Assembly (NCBI RefSeq): GCF_030462585.1 | Contig: NZ_JASMRU010000001.1 | Location: forward strand, 508,349-572,348 | From: Pseudomonas sp. CAN1 | GTDB lineage: Bacteria; Pseudomonadota; Gammaproteobacteria; Pseudomonadales; Pseudomonadaceae | Reading direction: 5' to 3' | Length of the DNA stretch: 64,000 nt | Shown: positions 1-8,084 of the stretch, piece after piece | Numbering within the stretch: the stretch's first letter is position 1 | Layout: every line of letters starts with the position of its first letter | Position numbers and translations under genes: made by a program | The notes under the pieces: model-generated | What the model was told of the DNA's origin: nothing | Database searches by the model: none | What the model saw: only the letters and a program-made list of their open reading frames with translations

Positions 1-497
1 TTGACCATGGTGACGTTCTCCACCGCATCGACGATGCGCAGGATCTGCTCCACCGGCACGTCGGTGCCGCTGGTGCCGGGGTTGTTGTAGAGCATGATCG
101 GCACGCCGATGGCGTCGCCCACCGCGCGGTAGTGCGCGAGGATTTCTGCTTCGTTGAGCTTCCAGTAGGACACCGGCAGCACCATCACCGCGCTGGCGCC
201 CAGGCGTTCGGCCAGGCGGGCGCGGCGCACGGTGCGCGCGGTGGTCAGGTCGGAGACGCTGACGATGGTCGGCACGCGGCCGGCGATGGTGTTCAGGCTG
301 AACTCCGCCACGGCGTCCCACTCGGCGTCGTTCAGGTAGGCGCCTTCGCCGGTGCTGCCGAGCGGGGCGATGGCGTGCACGCCGCCGTCGAGCAGGCGTT
401 CGATGGAGCGACCGAGGGCGGGCAGGTCGAGCTCGCCGTCGGCGCCGAAGGGAGTGATGGTGTAGCCGATGATGCCGTTGAGGATGGATGAGGACAT
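1..497 (-). CDS. dihydrodipicolinate synthase/N-acetylneuraminate lyase (DapA) family aldolase, 3' end cut by window
   Basis: Reading leftward from ATG at 497 gives about 165 residues of a DapA-family TIM-barrel lyase or dehydratase: N-terminal GIIGYTITPF, the GSTGEGAYL pyruvate-carboxylate loop near residue 50, and YNNPGTSG with the family Tyr near residue 138. These enzymes form a Schiff base with a 2-oxo acid. The frame is open to the edge. The last full residues are ENVTMV and the next codon begins AA, which fits the Schiff-base lysine expected at exactly that point (seen for two bases only). It lies 57 bp downstream of the class II aldolase gene on the same strand, so the two are probably one catabolic operon. 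The substrate cannot be told from the sequence; it is unlikely to be the housekeeping dapA given this context. Confidence 0.85.
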   Translation of the reverse strand, partial: MSSSILNGIIGYTITPFGADGELDLPALGRSIERLLDGGVHAIAPLGSTGEGAYLNDAEWDAVAEFSLNTIAGRVPTIVSVSDLTTARTVRRARLAERLGASAVMVLPVSYWKLNEAEILAHYRAVGDAIGVPIMLYNNPGTSGTDVPVEQILRIVDAVENVTMV

Positions 498-554
498 GGT
501 TGCACCTGGGGCACTGGGGTTTTTGATGTTGTCGTTATGGGTGGCGAGGGGCGG

Positions 555-1337
555 TCAGCCCAGGCATTCGCCGTGCTCGCGCAGGCTGCGGCGGGCGTAG
601 TAGCTGAAGGCGGCGCCGTGGCGCTTGGGCGTGGAGATCCAGTCGTGCGCTTCCTGGCCCAGTGCGGGCGGAATCGGCTTGATCTCGCCGGCGGCCATGG
701 CCAGCAGTTGCATCTTCGCGGCGCGCTCGAAGAGCAGGGCCACCACGCAGGCTTCCTCGATGCTCGAACCGGTCACCAGCAAACCATGGTGGGAGAGCAG
801 GATGGCGCGCTTGTCGCCCAGGGCGGCGGAGATGATTTCGCCTTCCTCGTTGCCAACCGGCACGCCAGGCCAGTCCTTGAGGAAGGCGCAGTCGTCGAAC
901 AGCGGGCAGAGGTCCATGTGCGACACCGCCAGCGGCACTTCCAGCATCGACAGCGCGGCGGCGTGCAGCGGGTGGGTGTGGATGATGCAGTTGACGTCCG
1001 GGCGGGCGCGGTAGACCCAGCTGTGGAAGCGGTTCGCCGGGTTGGCCATGCCCTGGCCCTGGAGCACCTTGAGGTCTTCGTCGACCAGCAGCAGGTTGCT
1101 CGAGGAAATCTCGTCGAAGCCCAGGCCCAGGCGCTGGGTGTAGTAGCTGCCGGGCTGTTCGGCGCGGCAGGTGATCTGTCCGGCCAGGCCGGAGTCGTGG
1201 CCGCCGTCGAATAGAATGCGGCAGGTCAGGGCCAGTTTTTGCCGGGCAGTCCACGTATTATCCGACAGGCTGGTCTGCATCTGTCGTTCGGCCTGCTGGA
1301 TCAGCTGGTCCTTGGGGAGATTCATGGTGGTCGCCAT
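555..1337 (-). CDS. class II aldolase/adducin family protein
   Basis: The 260-residue product has the class II aldolase fold signature: the zinc-ligand motif IIHTHPLHAAAL in the middle and LLSHHGLLVTG further on, giving the usual three histidines of fuculose-phosphate-aldolase relatives. Members cleave or decarboxylate hydroxy-carbonyl substrates in the cytoplasm. I chose ATG 1337 because GAGGAA stands 7 bp upstream; an upstream in-frame ATG at 1409 lies inside the operator and adds residues unlike the family, and an ATG at 1325 is also possible. The gene is divergent from the XRE/cupin regulator at 1482 and precedes the DapA-like gene, so the pair probably handles one small organic acid or sugar acid under that regulator. 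No key residue is missing. Confidence 0.85.
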   Translation of the reverse strand: MATTMNLPKDQLIQQAERQMQTSLSDNTWTARQKLALTCRILFDGGHDSGLAGQITCRAEQPGSYYTQRLGLGFDEISSSNLLLVDEDLKVLQGQGMANPANRFHSWVYRARPDVNCIIHTHPLHAAALSMLEVPLAVSHMDLCPLFDDCAFLKDWPGVPVGNEEGEIISAALGDKRAILLSHHGLLVTGSSIEEACVVALLFERAAKMQLLAMAAGEIKPIPPALGQEAHDWISTPKRHGAAFSYYARRSLREHGECLG

Positions 1338-1399
1338 GGGATGTTTCCTCGGTTCGGGATGGACGCGAGTGGGGCTCGCGATCATTTCGGGTGCGTTGC

Positions 1400-1437
1400 A
1401 ATGACACAAATCAAACTAAATGACACAATGTGTCATT
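1400..1437. promoter_or_regulatory. palindromic operator between the aldolase operon and the XRE regulator
   Basis: AATGACACA occurs at 1400-1408 and again at 1419-1427, and the second copy forms a perfect 9-1-9 inverted repeat with TGTGTCATT at 1429-1437. The spacing of the two direct copies is 19 bp, close to two helical turns. It is centred between two divergent genes (starts 1337 and 1482). That it is bound by the adjacent cupin-XRE protein is inference from position. Confidence 0.7.
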
Positions 1438-1481
1438 GGCAAGGGAAAAGTTTCCTGCTTTGACGCCAAGGGGCGTTCTGC

Positions 1482-2021
1482 ATGTCCATGCGATTGAAAT
1501 TGCTGAGAAAAAAACTGGGGATCACCCTGGAGACGCTGGCCGAGAAGACCGGCCTGACCAAGAGCTACCTGTCCAAGGTCGAGCGCGGCCTGAGCACGCC
1601 GTCGATTGCCACTGCGCTCAAGCTGGCCAAGGCGCTGAACGTCCAGGTCGAGGAGCTGTTCGCCGAGGAGAGCGCTTCCGCCGAGGGCTACAGCCTGGTG
1701 CGCAGCGGCGAACGGCAGTCACTGGCACGTGACGACGAAGGCCCCGCCTACGCCTCGCTGGCGCGGCAGATCGGCGATCGCGCGCTGCTGCCGTTCATCG
1801 TCTATCCGCCGGCCGACTTCGGTCATTCGACCTTCAAGGAACACCAGGGCGAGGAGTTCATCTTCGTCCACCGCGGCCGGGTCGAGGTGGACTTCATGTC
1901 CGAGCGCCTGACCCTGGAGACCGGCGACGCACTCCACTTCAACGCGCAGAAGCCGCATCGCCTGCGCTCGCTCGGCGACGAACAGGCCGAGTTGCTGGTC
2001 GTGGTACACAGCCAGGACTGA
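1482..2021 (+). CDS. XRE-family transcriptional regulator with C-terminal cupin domain
   Basis: The 179-residue protein has an N-terminal helix-turn-helix (about residues 5-60, with TLETLAEKTGLTKSYLSKVE as the HTH core) and a C-terminal cupin_2 barrel (about 105-176, with HQGEEFIFVHRG and GDALHFNAQKPHRL carrying the usual His/Glu cluster). This is the SutR/PuuR-like layout in which the cupin senses a small carboxylic ligand. It is transcribed away from the aldolase operon, across the palindrome at 1400-1437, so local control and autoregulation are likely. The start chosen, ATG 1482, gives the standard N terminus; the ATG at 1488 is an alternative. Confidence 0.9.
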   Translation: MSMRLKLLRKKLGITLETLAEKTGLTKSYLSKVERGLSTPSIATALKLAKALNVQVEELFAEESASAEGYSLVRSGERQSLARDDEGPAYASLARQIGDRALLPFIVYPPADFGHSTFKEHQGEEFIFVHRGRVEVDFMSERLTLETGDALHFNAQKPHRLRSLGDEQAELLVVVHSQD

Positions 2022-2056
2022 CCTTCGCGCGCGGCGCTCCCGCGTCGCGCCGCCCT

Positions 2057-2087
2057 GCGGGATTGTTCGAAGTTGTAACAATCCCGC
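2057..2087. other. perfect 11-bp inverted repeat (hairpin) after the XRE gene
   Basis: GCGGGATTGTT (2057-2067) pairs perfectly with AACAATCCCGC (2077-2087) around a 9-nt loop, 36 nt past the regulator stop codon. There is no T-tract on either side, so it is not a classic intrinsic terminator; it could be a Rho-assisted 3' end or a protein-binding dyad. The rest of 2022-2176 shows no gene. Confidence 0.5.
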
Positions 2088-2176
2088 CGCGACTTCCCCG
2101 CAAAACCCCTCAGCCCCCGCGCCGCGCGGCCTTCCCGTCGATCAGCAGGGCGTTACAAGCCCCCCTTTCGGGTGGA

Positions 2177-2206
2177 TTGCCGTCTTACTGAACACTTGTT
2201 TAGTAT
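2177..2206 (+). promoter_or_regulatory. candidate sigma70 promoter overlapped by a TetR-like dyad, upstream of the arginine-type catabolic operon
   Basis: TTGCCG at 2177-2182 and TAGTAT at 2201-2206 are spaced 18 bp apart and lie about 55 bp ahead of the first operon gene. An imperfect dyad, ACTGAACA (2187-2194) and TGTTTAGT (2197-2204), covers the -10, with 7 of 8 positions symmetric. Dyads of this size over a -10 are typical for TetR-family repressors; no such gene is in the window. Confidence 0.4.
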
Positions 2207-2260
2207 TGGCGCAACGCTTCATAACGCCTCAGCACAATCGACTACAAGAACGAGGGCAGC

Positions 2261-3049
2261 ATGACTCAGCCATCCCCGCTCAGCCGGGTCCAGGACGGTA
2301 TCGCCTGGATCACCCTGAACCGCCCCGAGCAGCGCAACGCGCTCGACGTCCCCACGCTCAAGAACCTGCTGGCCCTGCTCGACGCCTACGAAGTCGACGA
2401 AGCCGTGCGCGTCATCGTGCTCAGCGGCGAAGGCCGCAGCTTCTGTGCTGGCGCCGACCTCGCCGAATGGGCCGAGGCCGAAGCCCGCGGCGAACTGGAA
2501 ACCTACGGCTGGACCGAAACTGCCCACGCCCTGATGCGCCGCCTGCACGGCCTGGACAAGCCGACCATCGCCGCCGTCAACGGCACCGCCGTCGGCGCCG
2601 GGATGGACCTGACCCTGTGCTGCGACTTCCGCATCGCCGGCGCCTCCGCGCGCTTCAAGGCCGGCTACACCGGCATGGCCTACTGCCCGGACGCCGGCGC
2701 CAGCTGGCACCTGCCGCGCCTGATCGGCAGCGAAGCGGCCAAGCGCCTGCTGTTCCTCGACGAGTTGTGGAATGCCGAGCGCGCGCTGAATGCCGGCCTG
2801 GTTGGCGAAGTCGTCGCTGATGATCAGCTGCAAGCCCAGGTCGGCGAATTCGCCGCACGTCTGGCCGCCGGCCCGACCTTCGCCTTCGCCCAGACCAAAC
2901 GCCTGATGCGCGATGGCGCCGCCCGCACCCTGGCCCAGCAACTGGAAGCCGAACAGGCCGCCGGGCTGCTCTGCGGCCGCAGTGAAGATGCCGCCGAGGC
3001 GCTGCGCGCCGTGGCCGAAAAACGCTCCCCCCAATTCAAAGGCCGCTGA
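2261..3049 (+). CDS. enoyl-CoA hydratase/isomerase family protein
   Basis: A 262-residue crotonase-fold protein. The first oxyanion-hole loop is at SFCAGADLAEWA (about residue 65) and the second at AAVNGTAVGAGMDLTLCCD (about residue 105); the active-site segment reads CPDAGASWHLPRLIG, closer to isomerase-type crotonases than to classical hydratases with two Glu. It hydrates or isomerises a 2-enoyl-CoA. It is the first gene of the operon, 17 bp before the acyl-CoA dehydrogenase gene. In PAO1 a similar gene (about PA4978-4980, from memory) accompanies aruHI, and in P. putida about PP_3726. Substrate is inferred only from the operon. Confidence 0.88.
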   Translation: MTQPSPLSRVQDGIAWITLNRPEQRNALDVPTLKNLLALLDAYEVDEAVRVIVLSGEGRSFCAGADLAEWAEAEARGELETYGWTETAHALMRRLHGLDKPTIAAVNGTAVGAGMDLTLCCDFRIAGASARFKAGYTGMAYCPDAGASWHLPRLIGSEAAKRLLFLDELWNAERALNAGLVGEVVADDQLQAQVGEFAARLAAGPTFAFAQTKRLMRDGAARTLAQQLEAEQAAGLLCGRSEDAAEALRAVAEKRSPQFKGR

Positions 3050-3066
3050 CGGCTGCAGGTGATGTG

Positions 3067-4227
3067 ATGGATTTCCAACTGACCCAGGAACAGGAAATGC
3101 TCGTCGAGGCGGTCAAGGCTTTCGTCGAGAAAGAGCTGCTGCCCTACGAGGAAGAAGTGGACCGTGCCGACGCGGTGTCCCCCGAGCTGGCCGCGAAGAT
3201 TCGCGGCAAGGCCCTGGCGGCCGGCTTCTATGCCTTCAACATGCCCGAGGAAGTCGGCGGCGGTGGCCTCGACTACCTGTCCCAGGCGCTGGTCGAGCGC
3301 GAGCTGTCCAAGGTCTCCTGGGCGCTGCACGTGTTCGTCGCGCGGCCCTCGAAGATCCTCATGGCCTGCAAGGGCGAGCAGATCCAGGACTACCTGCTGC
3401 CGGTGGTGCAGGGCGAGAAGATCGACTGCTTCGCCCTCACCGAACCGGGCGCCGGCTCCGACGCCAACTCGATCAAGACCCGCGCCGTGCGTGATGGCGA
3501 GGACTTCGTGATCAACGGCTCCAAGCACTTCATCAGCCACGCCGGCCACGCCGACTTCGCCATCGTCTTCGCGGTGACCGACACCTTCGAGCGCAACGGC
3601 AAGAAGCGCAACGCCGTGACCGCCTTCCTGGTGGACAAGGGCACTGCTGGCATGACCGTGCGCCGTGGCCCGAAATGCGTGAGCAACAAGGGCTACCACA
3701 CCTACGAAATCTTCTTCGATGACTGCCGCGTGCCGGCCTCCAAGGTACTCGGCGAAGTCGACAAGGGCTGGGAAGTGGCCAATGCCTGGCTTACCGCCGG
3801 CCGCGTGATGGTCGCCGCCAACTGCGTCGGCCAGGCCCAGCGCGCGCTGGACCTGGCGCTGCAATGGTCGGCCGACCGCAAGCAGTTCGGCGCCGCCATC
3901 GGCAGCTACCAGGGCATCTCCTTCAAGCTCGCCGACATGGCCACGCAGATTCGCGCCGCCGAACTGATGACCCTGCACACCGCCTGGAAGATGGACCGCG
4001 GCAGCATGACCGACGGCGAGGCCGGCATGGCCAAGCTGTTCGCCAGCGAAGTGCTGGGCAAGGTCGCCGACGAGACCGTGCAGATCTTCGGCGGCATGGG
4101 CCTGATGGACGAAGGCCCGGTGGAGCGCATCTGGCGCAACGCGCGCATCGAGCGCATCTGGGAAGGCACCTCGGAAATCCAGCGCCACATCATTTCCCGC
4201 GAACTGCTGCGTCCGCTGCTGCGCTGA
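3067..4227 (+). CDS. acyl-CoA dehydrogenase
   Basis: 386 residues, the normal length for the FAD-dependent acyl-CoA dehydrogenase family. The signature ALTEPGAGSD (about residue 123) binds FAD and substrate, and the C-terminal RIWEGTSEIQ places the catalytic base at Glu366. The enzyme makes a 2,3-double bond in an acyl-CoA and passes electrons to ETF. A GTG at 3064 is in frame just before ATG 3067; I chose ATG. It is followed after 10 bp by the acyl-CoA synthetase gene, so ligase, dehydrogenase and hydratase are translated together. The likely substrate is the CoA ester of the acid made by the decarboxylase/aldehyde dehydrogenase pair downstream (inference). Confidence 0.92.
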   Translation: MDFQLTQEQEMLVEAVKAFVEKELLPYEEEVDRADAVSPELAAKIRGKALAAGFYAFNMPEEVGGGGLDYLSQALVERELSKVSWALHVFVARPSKILMACKGEQIQDYLLPVVQGEKIDCFALTEPGAGSDANSIKTRAVRDGEDFVINGSKHFISHAGHADFAIVFAVTDTFERNGKKRNAVTAFLVDKGTAGMTVRRGPKCVSNKGYHTYEIFFDDCRVPASKVLGEVDKGWEVANAWLTAGRVMVAANCVGQAQRALDLALQWSADRKQFGAAIGSYQGISFKLADMATQIRAAELMTLHTAWKMDRGSMTDGEAGMAKLFASEVLGKVADETVQIFGGMGLMDEGPVERIWRNARIERIWEGTSEIQRHIISRELLRPLLR

Positions 4228-4237
4228 GGCCCGTGCG

Positions 4238-6325
4238 ATGAAACGCGAAAACCTCCAGCGCCTGCTGGCGCCCCGGCACCTGGCCTTCATCGGCGGCCGC
4301 AGCATGGCGCGCGCGCTCAAGCGTTGCGCCGAAGGTGGCTTCGCCGGCCCGATGTGGCTGGTCAACCCGCAATACGACGAACTCGAAGGCGTGCCCTGCG
4401 TACGCAGCATCGCCGAACTGCCCGAAGGGCCGGATGCGGTGTTCGTCGCCACCAACCGCGACCTGACCGTGCAGGCCGTGGCCGAGCTGGCCGCCAAGGA
4501 TGCCGGCGGCGCCATCTGCTACGCCTCCGGCTTCGCCGAGACCGGCGCCGAGGGCGAAGCCCTGCAGCGCCGACTGCTCGCCAGTGCCGGCGACATGGCC
4601 CTGCTCGGCCCCAACTGCTACGGCCTGCTCGACTACCTGCACGGCTCCGCGCTGTGGCCGGTGGCCCACGGCGGGCACCTGGTGGAGAAGGGCGTGGCGG
4701 TGCTGACCCAGAGCGGCAACTTCGCCTACAACCTGTCCATGAGCGACCGCTCGCTGCCCATCGCCTACATGGCCTCGGTGGGCAACCAGGCGCAGCTGGG
4801 CGTGGCCGAACTGATGGACGTGCTGCTCGACGAGCCGCGCGTGACCGCCATCGGCCTGCACCTGGAAGGCCTGAAGAACGTCCCCGGCTTCGCCCGCGCC
4901 GCCTTCAAGGCGCTGCAGAAAGGCATCCCGGTGATCGCCCTGAAGACCGGCGTTTCCGAGATCGGCGCCGAGCTCGCGCTCAGCCACACCAGCTCGCTGG
5001 CCGGCTCCGACGCGCTGTACGACGCGCTGTTCGATCGCCTCGGGGTGATTCGCGTCAGCGGCCCGGTGAGCTTCATCGAAACCTTGAAGGCCGCCGCCTG
5101 CGGCAACCTGCCGGCCGGCCCCAGCCTGGCCGCGCTGGCCTGCTCCGGTGGCGACGCCGGGCTGATCGCCGACTACGCCGAGCGCAACGGCCTGAGCCTG
5201 CCCAAGCTGGTCGACGCGCAGCGCGCCGAACTGGCCCAGGTGCTGCCGGACTACGCCAACATCGCCAACCCGCTGGACTTCACTACCGCCATCTGGGGCG
5301 ACGGCCCGGCGCTTGACCGCATGCTCGACAGCGCCTTGCAGACCCCGGCCGATGCCGCGCTGCTGGTGCTGGACTACCCCGGCGAAGAAACCGGCGAGCG
5401 CCCGCAGTGCGACCTGCTGCTGGAGCTTTATTGCGCCGCGCTGAAGCGCCACGACAAGGTCGGCTTCATCGCCTCCGCCTTGCCGGAACTGCTGCCCAAG
5501 CATGCCCGCGAACTGCTGCATTCCCATGGCGTCGCCGCACTGCAAGGCGTGGAAGATGGCCTTGCCGCCTGGGGTCGCATCGCCCACTACCGCCAGCGCC
5601 GTGATGCACTGCTGGCCCGTGGCGAAGCCGCGCTGGTGCCGCTCTGCCCGCAGGCGCTGGACAGTGAAGGCCGGCTGCTGGATGAGTGGCAGTCCAAGCA
5701 GGCGCTGAAACCCTTCGGCCTGCCCCTGCCGCGCGCCGCCCTGAGCACGCCGACCCAGGCCCGCGAAGCGGCGACCGATGTCGGCTTCCCGCTGGCACTG
5801 AAAGTGGTCAGCGCGCAGCTGCCGCACAAGACCGAAGCTGGCGGCGTGGCGCTCAACCTGCGCAACGAGGCGGCGCTGGAAGCTGCGCTGTTCGACATGC
5901 GCGAGAACATCGCCCGCCACGCCCCCGGCGTGCCCTTCGACCAGGTGTTGCTGGAGCGCATGGCCAATCCGCCGCTGGCCGAGCTGATCGTCGGCATCAA
6001 GCGCGAGAACGGCTTCGGCCTGGCGCTGGTGCTGGGCGCCGGTGGCATTCTCGTCGAGCTGCTCAAGGACAGCCGCAGCCTGCTGCTGCCGACCACTGAC
6101 GCGGCGATCCGCGACGCCCTGCTGAGTCTGCGCAGCGCGCCGCTGCTCACTGGCTTCCGCGGACGCCCGGCGGTGAACCTGGAGGCACTGGTTGAAGCCA
6201 TCCGCGCCGTCGCCGACTACGCCTGCGAGCACGTGGACAACCTGCTGGAACTGGACGTGAACCCGCTGCTGGCGGACGCCGAGGGCGCCGTGGCAGTGGA
6301 TGCGCTGATCCGCACCGCTGAATGA
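4238..6325 (+). CDS. acetate--CoA ligase family protein (ADP-forming acyl-CoA synthetase)
   Basis: 695 residues with the fused alpha-beta layout of ADP-forming acyl-CoA synthetases: CoA-binding Rossmann domain (about 1-130), succinyl-CoA-ligase-like domain (about 145-440) and ATP-grasp domain (about 475-690, with FPLALKVVSAQLPHKTEAGG). The phosphohistidine motif ALSHTSSLAGSD places the catalytic His at residue 250. It lacks the GNAT acetyltransferase domain of PatZ/Pka. It forms an acyl-CoA from acid, CoA and ATP in the cytoplasm. Position 10 bp after the acyl-CoA dehydrogenase gene argues that it activates the acid released by the downstream aldehyde dehydrogenase. Acid specificity is unknown. 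Confidence 0.9.
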   Translation: MKRENLQRLLAPRHLAFIGGRSMARALKRCAEGGFAGPMWLVNPQYDELEGVPCVRSIAELPEGPDAVFVATNRDLTVQAVAELAAKDAGGAICYASGFAETGAEGEALQRRLLASAGDMALLGPNCYGLLDYLHGSALWPVAHGGHLVEKGVAVLTQSGNFAYNLSMSDRSLPIAYMASVGNQAQLGVAELMDVLLDEPRVTAIGLHLEGLKNVPGFARAAFKALQKGIPVIALKTGVSEIGAELALSHTSSLAGSDALYDALFDRLGVIRVSGPVSFIETLKAAACGNLPAGPSLAALACSGGDAGLIADYAERNGLSLPKLVDAQRAELAQVLPDYANIANPLDFTTAIWGDGPALDRMLDSALQTPADAALLVLDYPGEETGERPQCDLLLELYCAALKRHDKVGFIASALPELLPKHARELLHSHGVAALQGVEDGLAAWGRIAHYRQRRDALLARGEAALVPLCPQALDSEGRLLDEWQSKQALKPFGLPLPRAALSTPTQAREAATDVGFPLALKVVSAQLPHKTEAGGVALNLRNEAALEAALFDMRENIARHAPGVPFDQVLLERMANPPLAELIVGIKRENGFGLALVLGAGGILVELLKDSRSLLLPTTDAAIRDALLSLRSAPLLTGFRGRPAVNLEALVEAIRAVADYACEHVDNLLELDVNPLLADAEGAVAVDALIRTAE

Positions 6326-6332
6326 CCTGCCT

Positions 6333-6395
6333 GTAGGCGCGGGCCGCCCGCGAACGAATCCATCGAGGACCGTTCGCGGGCAAGCGCGTTTCTAC
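6333..6395. repeat. REP-like extragenic palindrome (class A, diverged)
   Basis: A large imperfect inverted repeat, with outer arms GTAGGCGCG and CGCGTTTCTAC and inner CCCGCGAAC / GTTCGCGGG. It is related to the GTAGGAGCGAGC elements at 11476, 21772, 46884 and 56553. It fills most of the gap between the CoA synthetase and decarboxylase genes and may stabilise or terminate mRNA within the operon. Confidence 0.7.
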
Positions 6396-6418
6396 GAAGA
6401 ACGCTTCGAGGAGTGAAC

Positions 6419-8029
6419 ATGCAGAACGACAAGAAACTCACCGGCGGCCAGGCCCTGGTACGCCTGCTGGCCAACTACGGCGTCGACACCGTGTTCGGCA
6501 TTCCCGGTGTGCACACCCTGGAGCTGTACCGTGGCCTGCCCGGCAGCGGCATCCGCCACGTGCTGACCCGCCACGAACAGGGCGCCGGCTTCATGGCCGA
6601 CGGCTATGCGCGCGTCAGCGGCAAGCCCGGCGTGGCCTTCATCATCACCGGGCCGGGGGTGACCAACGCCGCTACCGCCATCGGCCAGGCCTACGCCGAC
6701 TCGATCCCGATGCTGGTGATCTCCAGCGTCAACCACACCGCCAGCCTGGGCAAGGGCTGGGGCTGCCTGCACGAGACCCAGGACCAGCGCGCCATGACCG
6801 CGCCGATCACCGCGTTCTCCGCTGTCGCGTTGAGCGCCGAAGACCTGCCCGAGCTGATCGCCCGCGCCTACGCCGTGTTCGACAGCGAACGTCCGCGCCC
6901 GGTGCACATCTCCGTGCCGCTGGACGTGCTGGCCAATCCGGTCGCCCGCGACTGGACCCACGAAGTCGTGCGCCGCGCCGGCCGTGGCCAGCCCAGCAGC
7001 GAAGCGCTCAAGCAGGCTGTGGATAAACTCCAGGCCGCCAAGCGCCCGATGATCATCGCCGGCGGCGGCGCGCTGCATGCCGCCGATGCCCTGGCTGCGC
7101 TCAGCGAGCGCCTGGCCGCGCCGCTGTTCACCAGCGTCGCCGGCAAGGGCCTGCTGGCGCCGGAAGCGCCGCTGGCCGCAGGCGCCACCCTGTGCACCCA
7201 GGCCGGTTGGGACATGATCGCCGAGGCCGACGTGGTCCTGGCCATCGGCACCGAGATGGCCGACACCGACTACTGGCGCGACCGCCTGCCGGTCAGCGGC
7301 GAGGTGATCCGCGTCGACGTCGACTCGCGCAAGTTCAACGACTTCTACCCGAGCGCCGTCGCACTGCTGGGTGACTCGAAGGCCACCGCCGAGGCGCTGC
7401 TCGCCGCGCTGCCCAGCGGGAGCCGCGATGCCGCAAAAGCACAGTCGCGCATCGCCGAGCTGCGTGCACAGATCGACGGCGGCCATGCGCCGCTGCAACT
7501 TATCCACAAGGCGATCCTGGAGCGCATCGCCAAGGTCCTGCCGGACAACGCCTTCATCGCCAGCGACATGACCCAGCTGGCCTACACCGCCAACTACCTG
7601 TACCCGAGCAAGGCGCCGCGCGGCTGGCTGCACCCCACCGGCTACGGCACCCTCGGCTACGGCGTGCCTGCCGGCATCGGCGCCAAGTTCGGCGCGCCGG
7701 AGCGCCCTGGCCTGGTGCTGGTCGGCGACGGCGGCTTCCTCTACACCGCGCAGGAACTGGCCACCGCCAGCGAGGAGCTGGACAGCCCGCTGGTGGTGCT
7801 GCTGTGGAACAACGACGCGCTGGGGCAGATCCGCGACGACATGATCGGCCTGGACATCGAGCCCATCGGCGTCCTGCCGCGCAACCCGGACTTCACCCTG
7901 CTCGGCCGCGCCTACGGCTGCGAGATGCGCCAGCCGCAGAGCCTGGACGAACTGGAGCGCGACCTGCGCGCCGGTTTCGCCCATCCGGGCGTCACCCTGA
8001 TCGAGCTGAAACACGCCTGCGCCCAGTAG
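6419..8029 (+). CDS. aruI: 5-guanidino-2-oxopentanoate (2-ketoarginine) decarboxylase, AruI type
   Basis: 536-residue thiamine-diphosphate enzyme of the acetolactate-synthase-like family. The N-terminal PYR domain carries the catalytic Glu53 in RHEQGAGFMADGYARV; the central domain spans about 195-335; the C-terminal PP domain has VLVGDGGFLYT followed by LLWNNDALGQI, the GDG...NN thiamine/Mg2+ motif. In P. aeruginosa AruI decarboxylates 2-ketoarginine to 4-guanidinobutyraldehyde. The gene is directly before an AruH-like transaminase gene, which is the basis for the call. Start ATG 6419 has GAGGAG 5 bp upstream; GTG 6413 is an alternative. It could accept another 2-oxo acid, but the aruIH pairing makes the arginine route most likely. 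Confidence 0.85.
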   Translation: MQNDKKLTGGQALVRLLANYGVDTVFGIPGVHTLELYRGLPGSGIRHVLTRHEQGAGFMADGYARVSGKPGVAFIITGPGVTNAATAIGQAYADSIPMLVISSVNHTASLGKGWGCLHETQDQRAMTAPITAFSAVALSAEDLPELIARAYAVFDSERPRPVHISVPLDVLANPVARDWTHEVVRRAGRGQPSSEALKQAVDKLQAAKRPMIIAGGGALHAADALAALSERLAAPLFTSVAGKGLLAPEAPLAAGATLCTQAGWDMIAEADVVLAIGTEMADTDYWRDRLPVSGEVIRVDVDSRKFNDFYPSAVALLGDSKATAEALLAALPSGSRDAAKAQSRIAELRAQIDGGHAPLQLIHKAILERIAKVLPDNAFIASDMTQLAYTANYLYPSKAPRGWLHPTGYGTLGYGVPAGIGAKFGAPERPGLVLVGDGGFLYTAQELATASEELDSPLVVLLWNNDALGQIRDDMIGLDIEPIGVLPRNPDFTLLGRAYGCEMRQPQSLDELERDLRAGFAHPGVTLIELKHACAQ

Positions 8030-8084
8030 GACCCGTTGCACCCGCCGGAGCCCACGGGCTCCGGCGCCTGGAAGGAAGATCACC

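Noticed and set aside
2824..4515. 563-codon antisense frame over the acyl-CoA dehydrogenase gene
   Set aside because: Composition is a shadow of the real gene, which has full catalytic motifs on the plus strand.
4190..6232. 680-codon open frame antisense to the acyl-CoA synthetase gene
   Set aside because: It mirrors the GC-rich third positions of the plus-strand gene and its product is low-complexity Gln/Ala/Gly/His without any domain.
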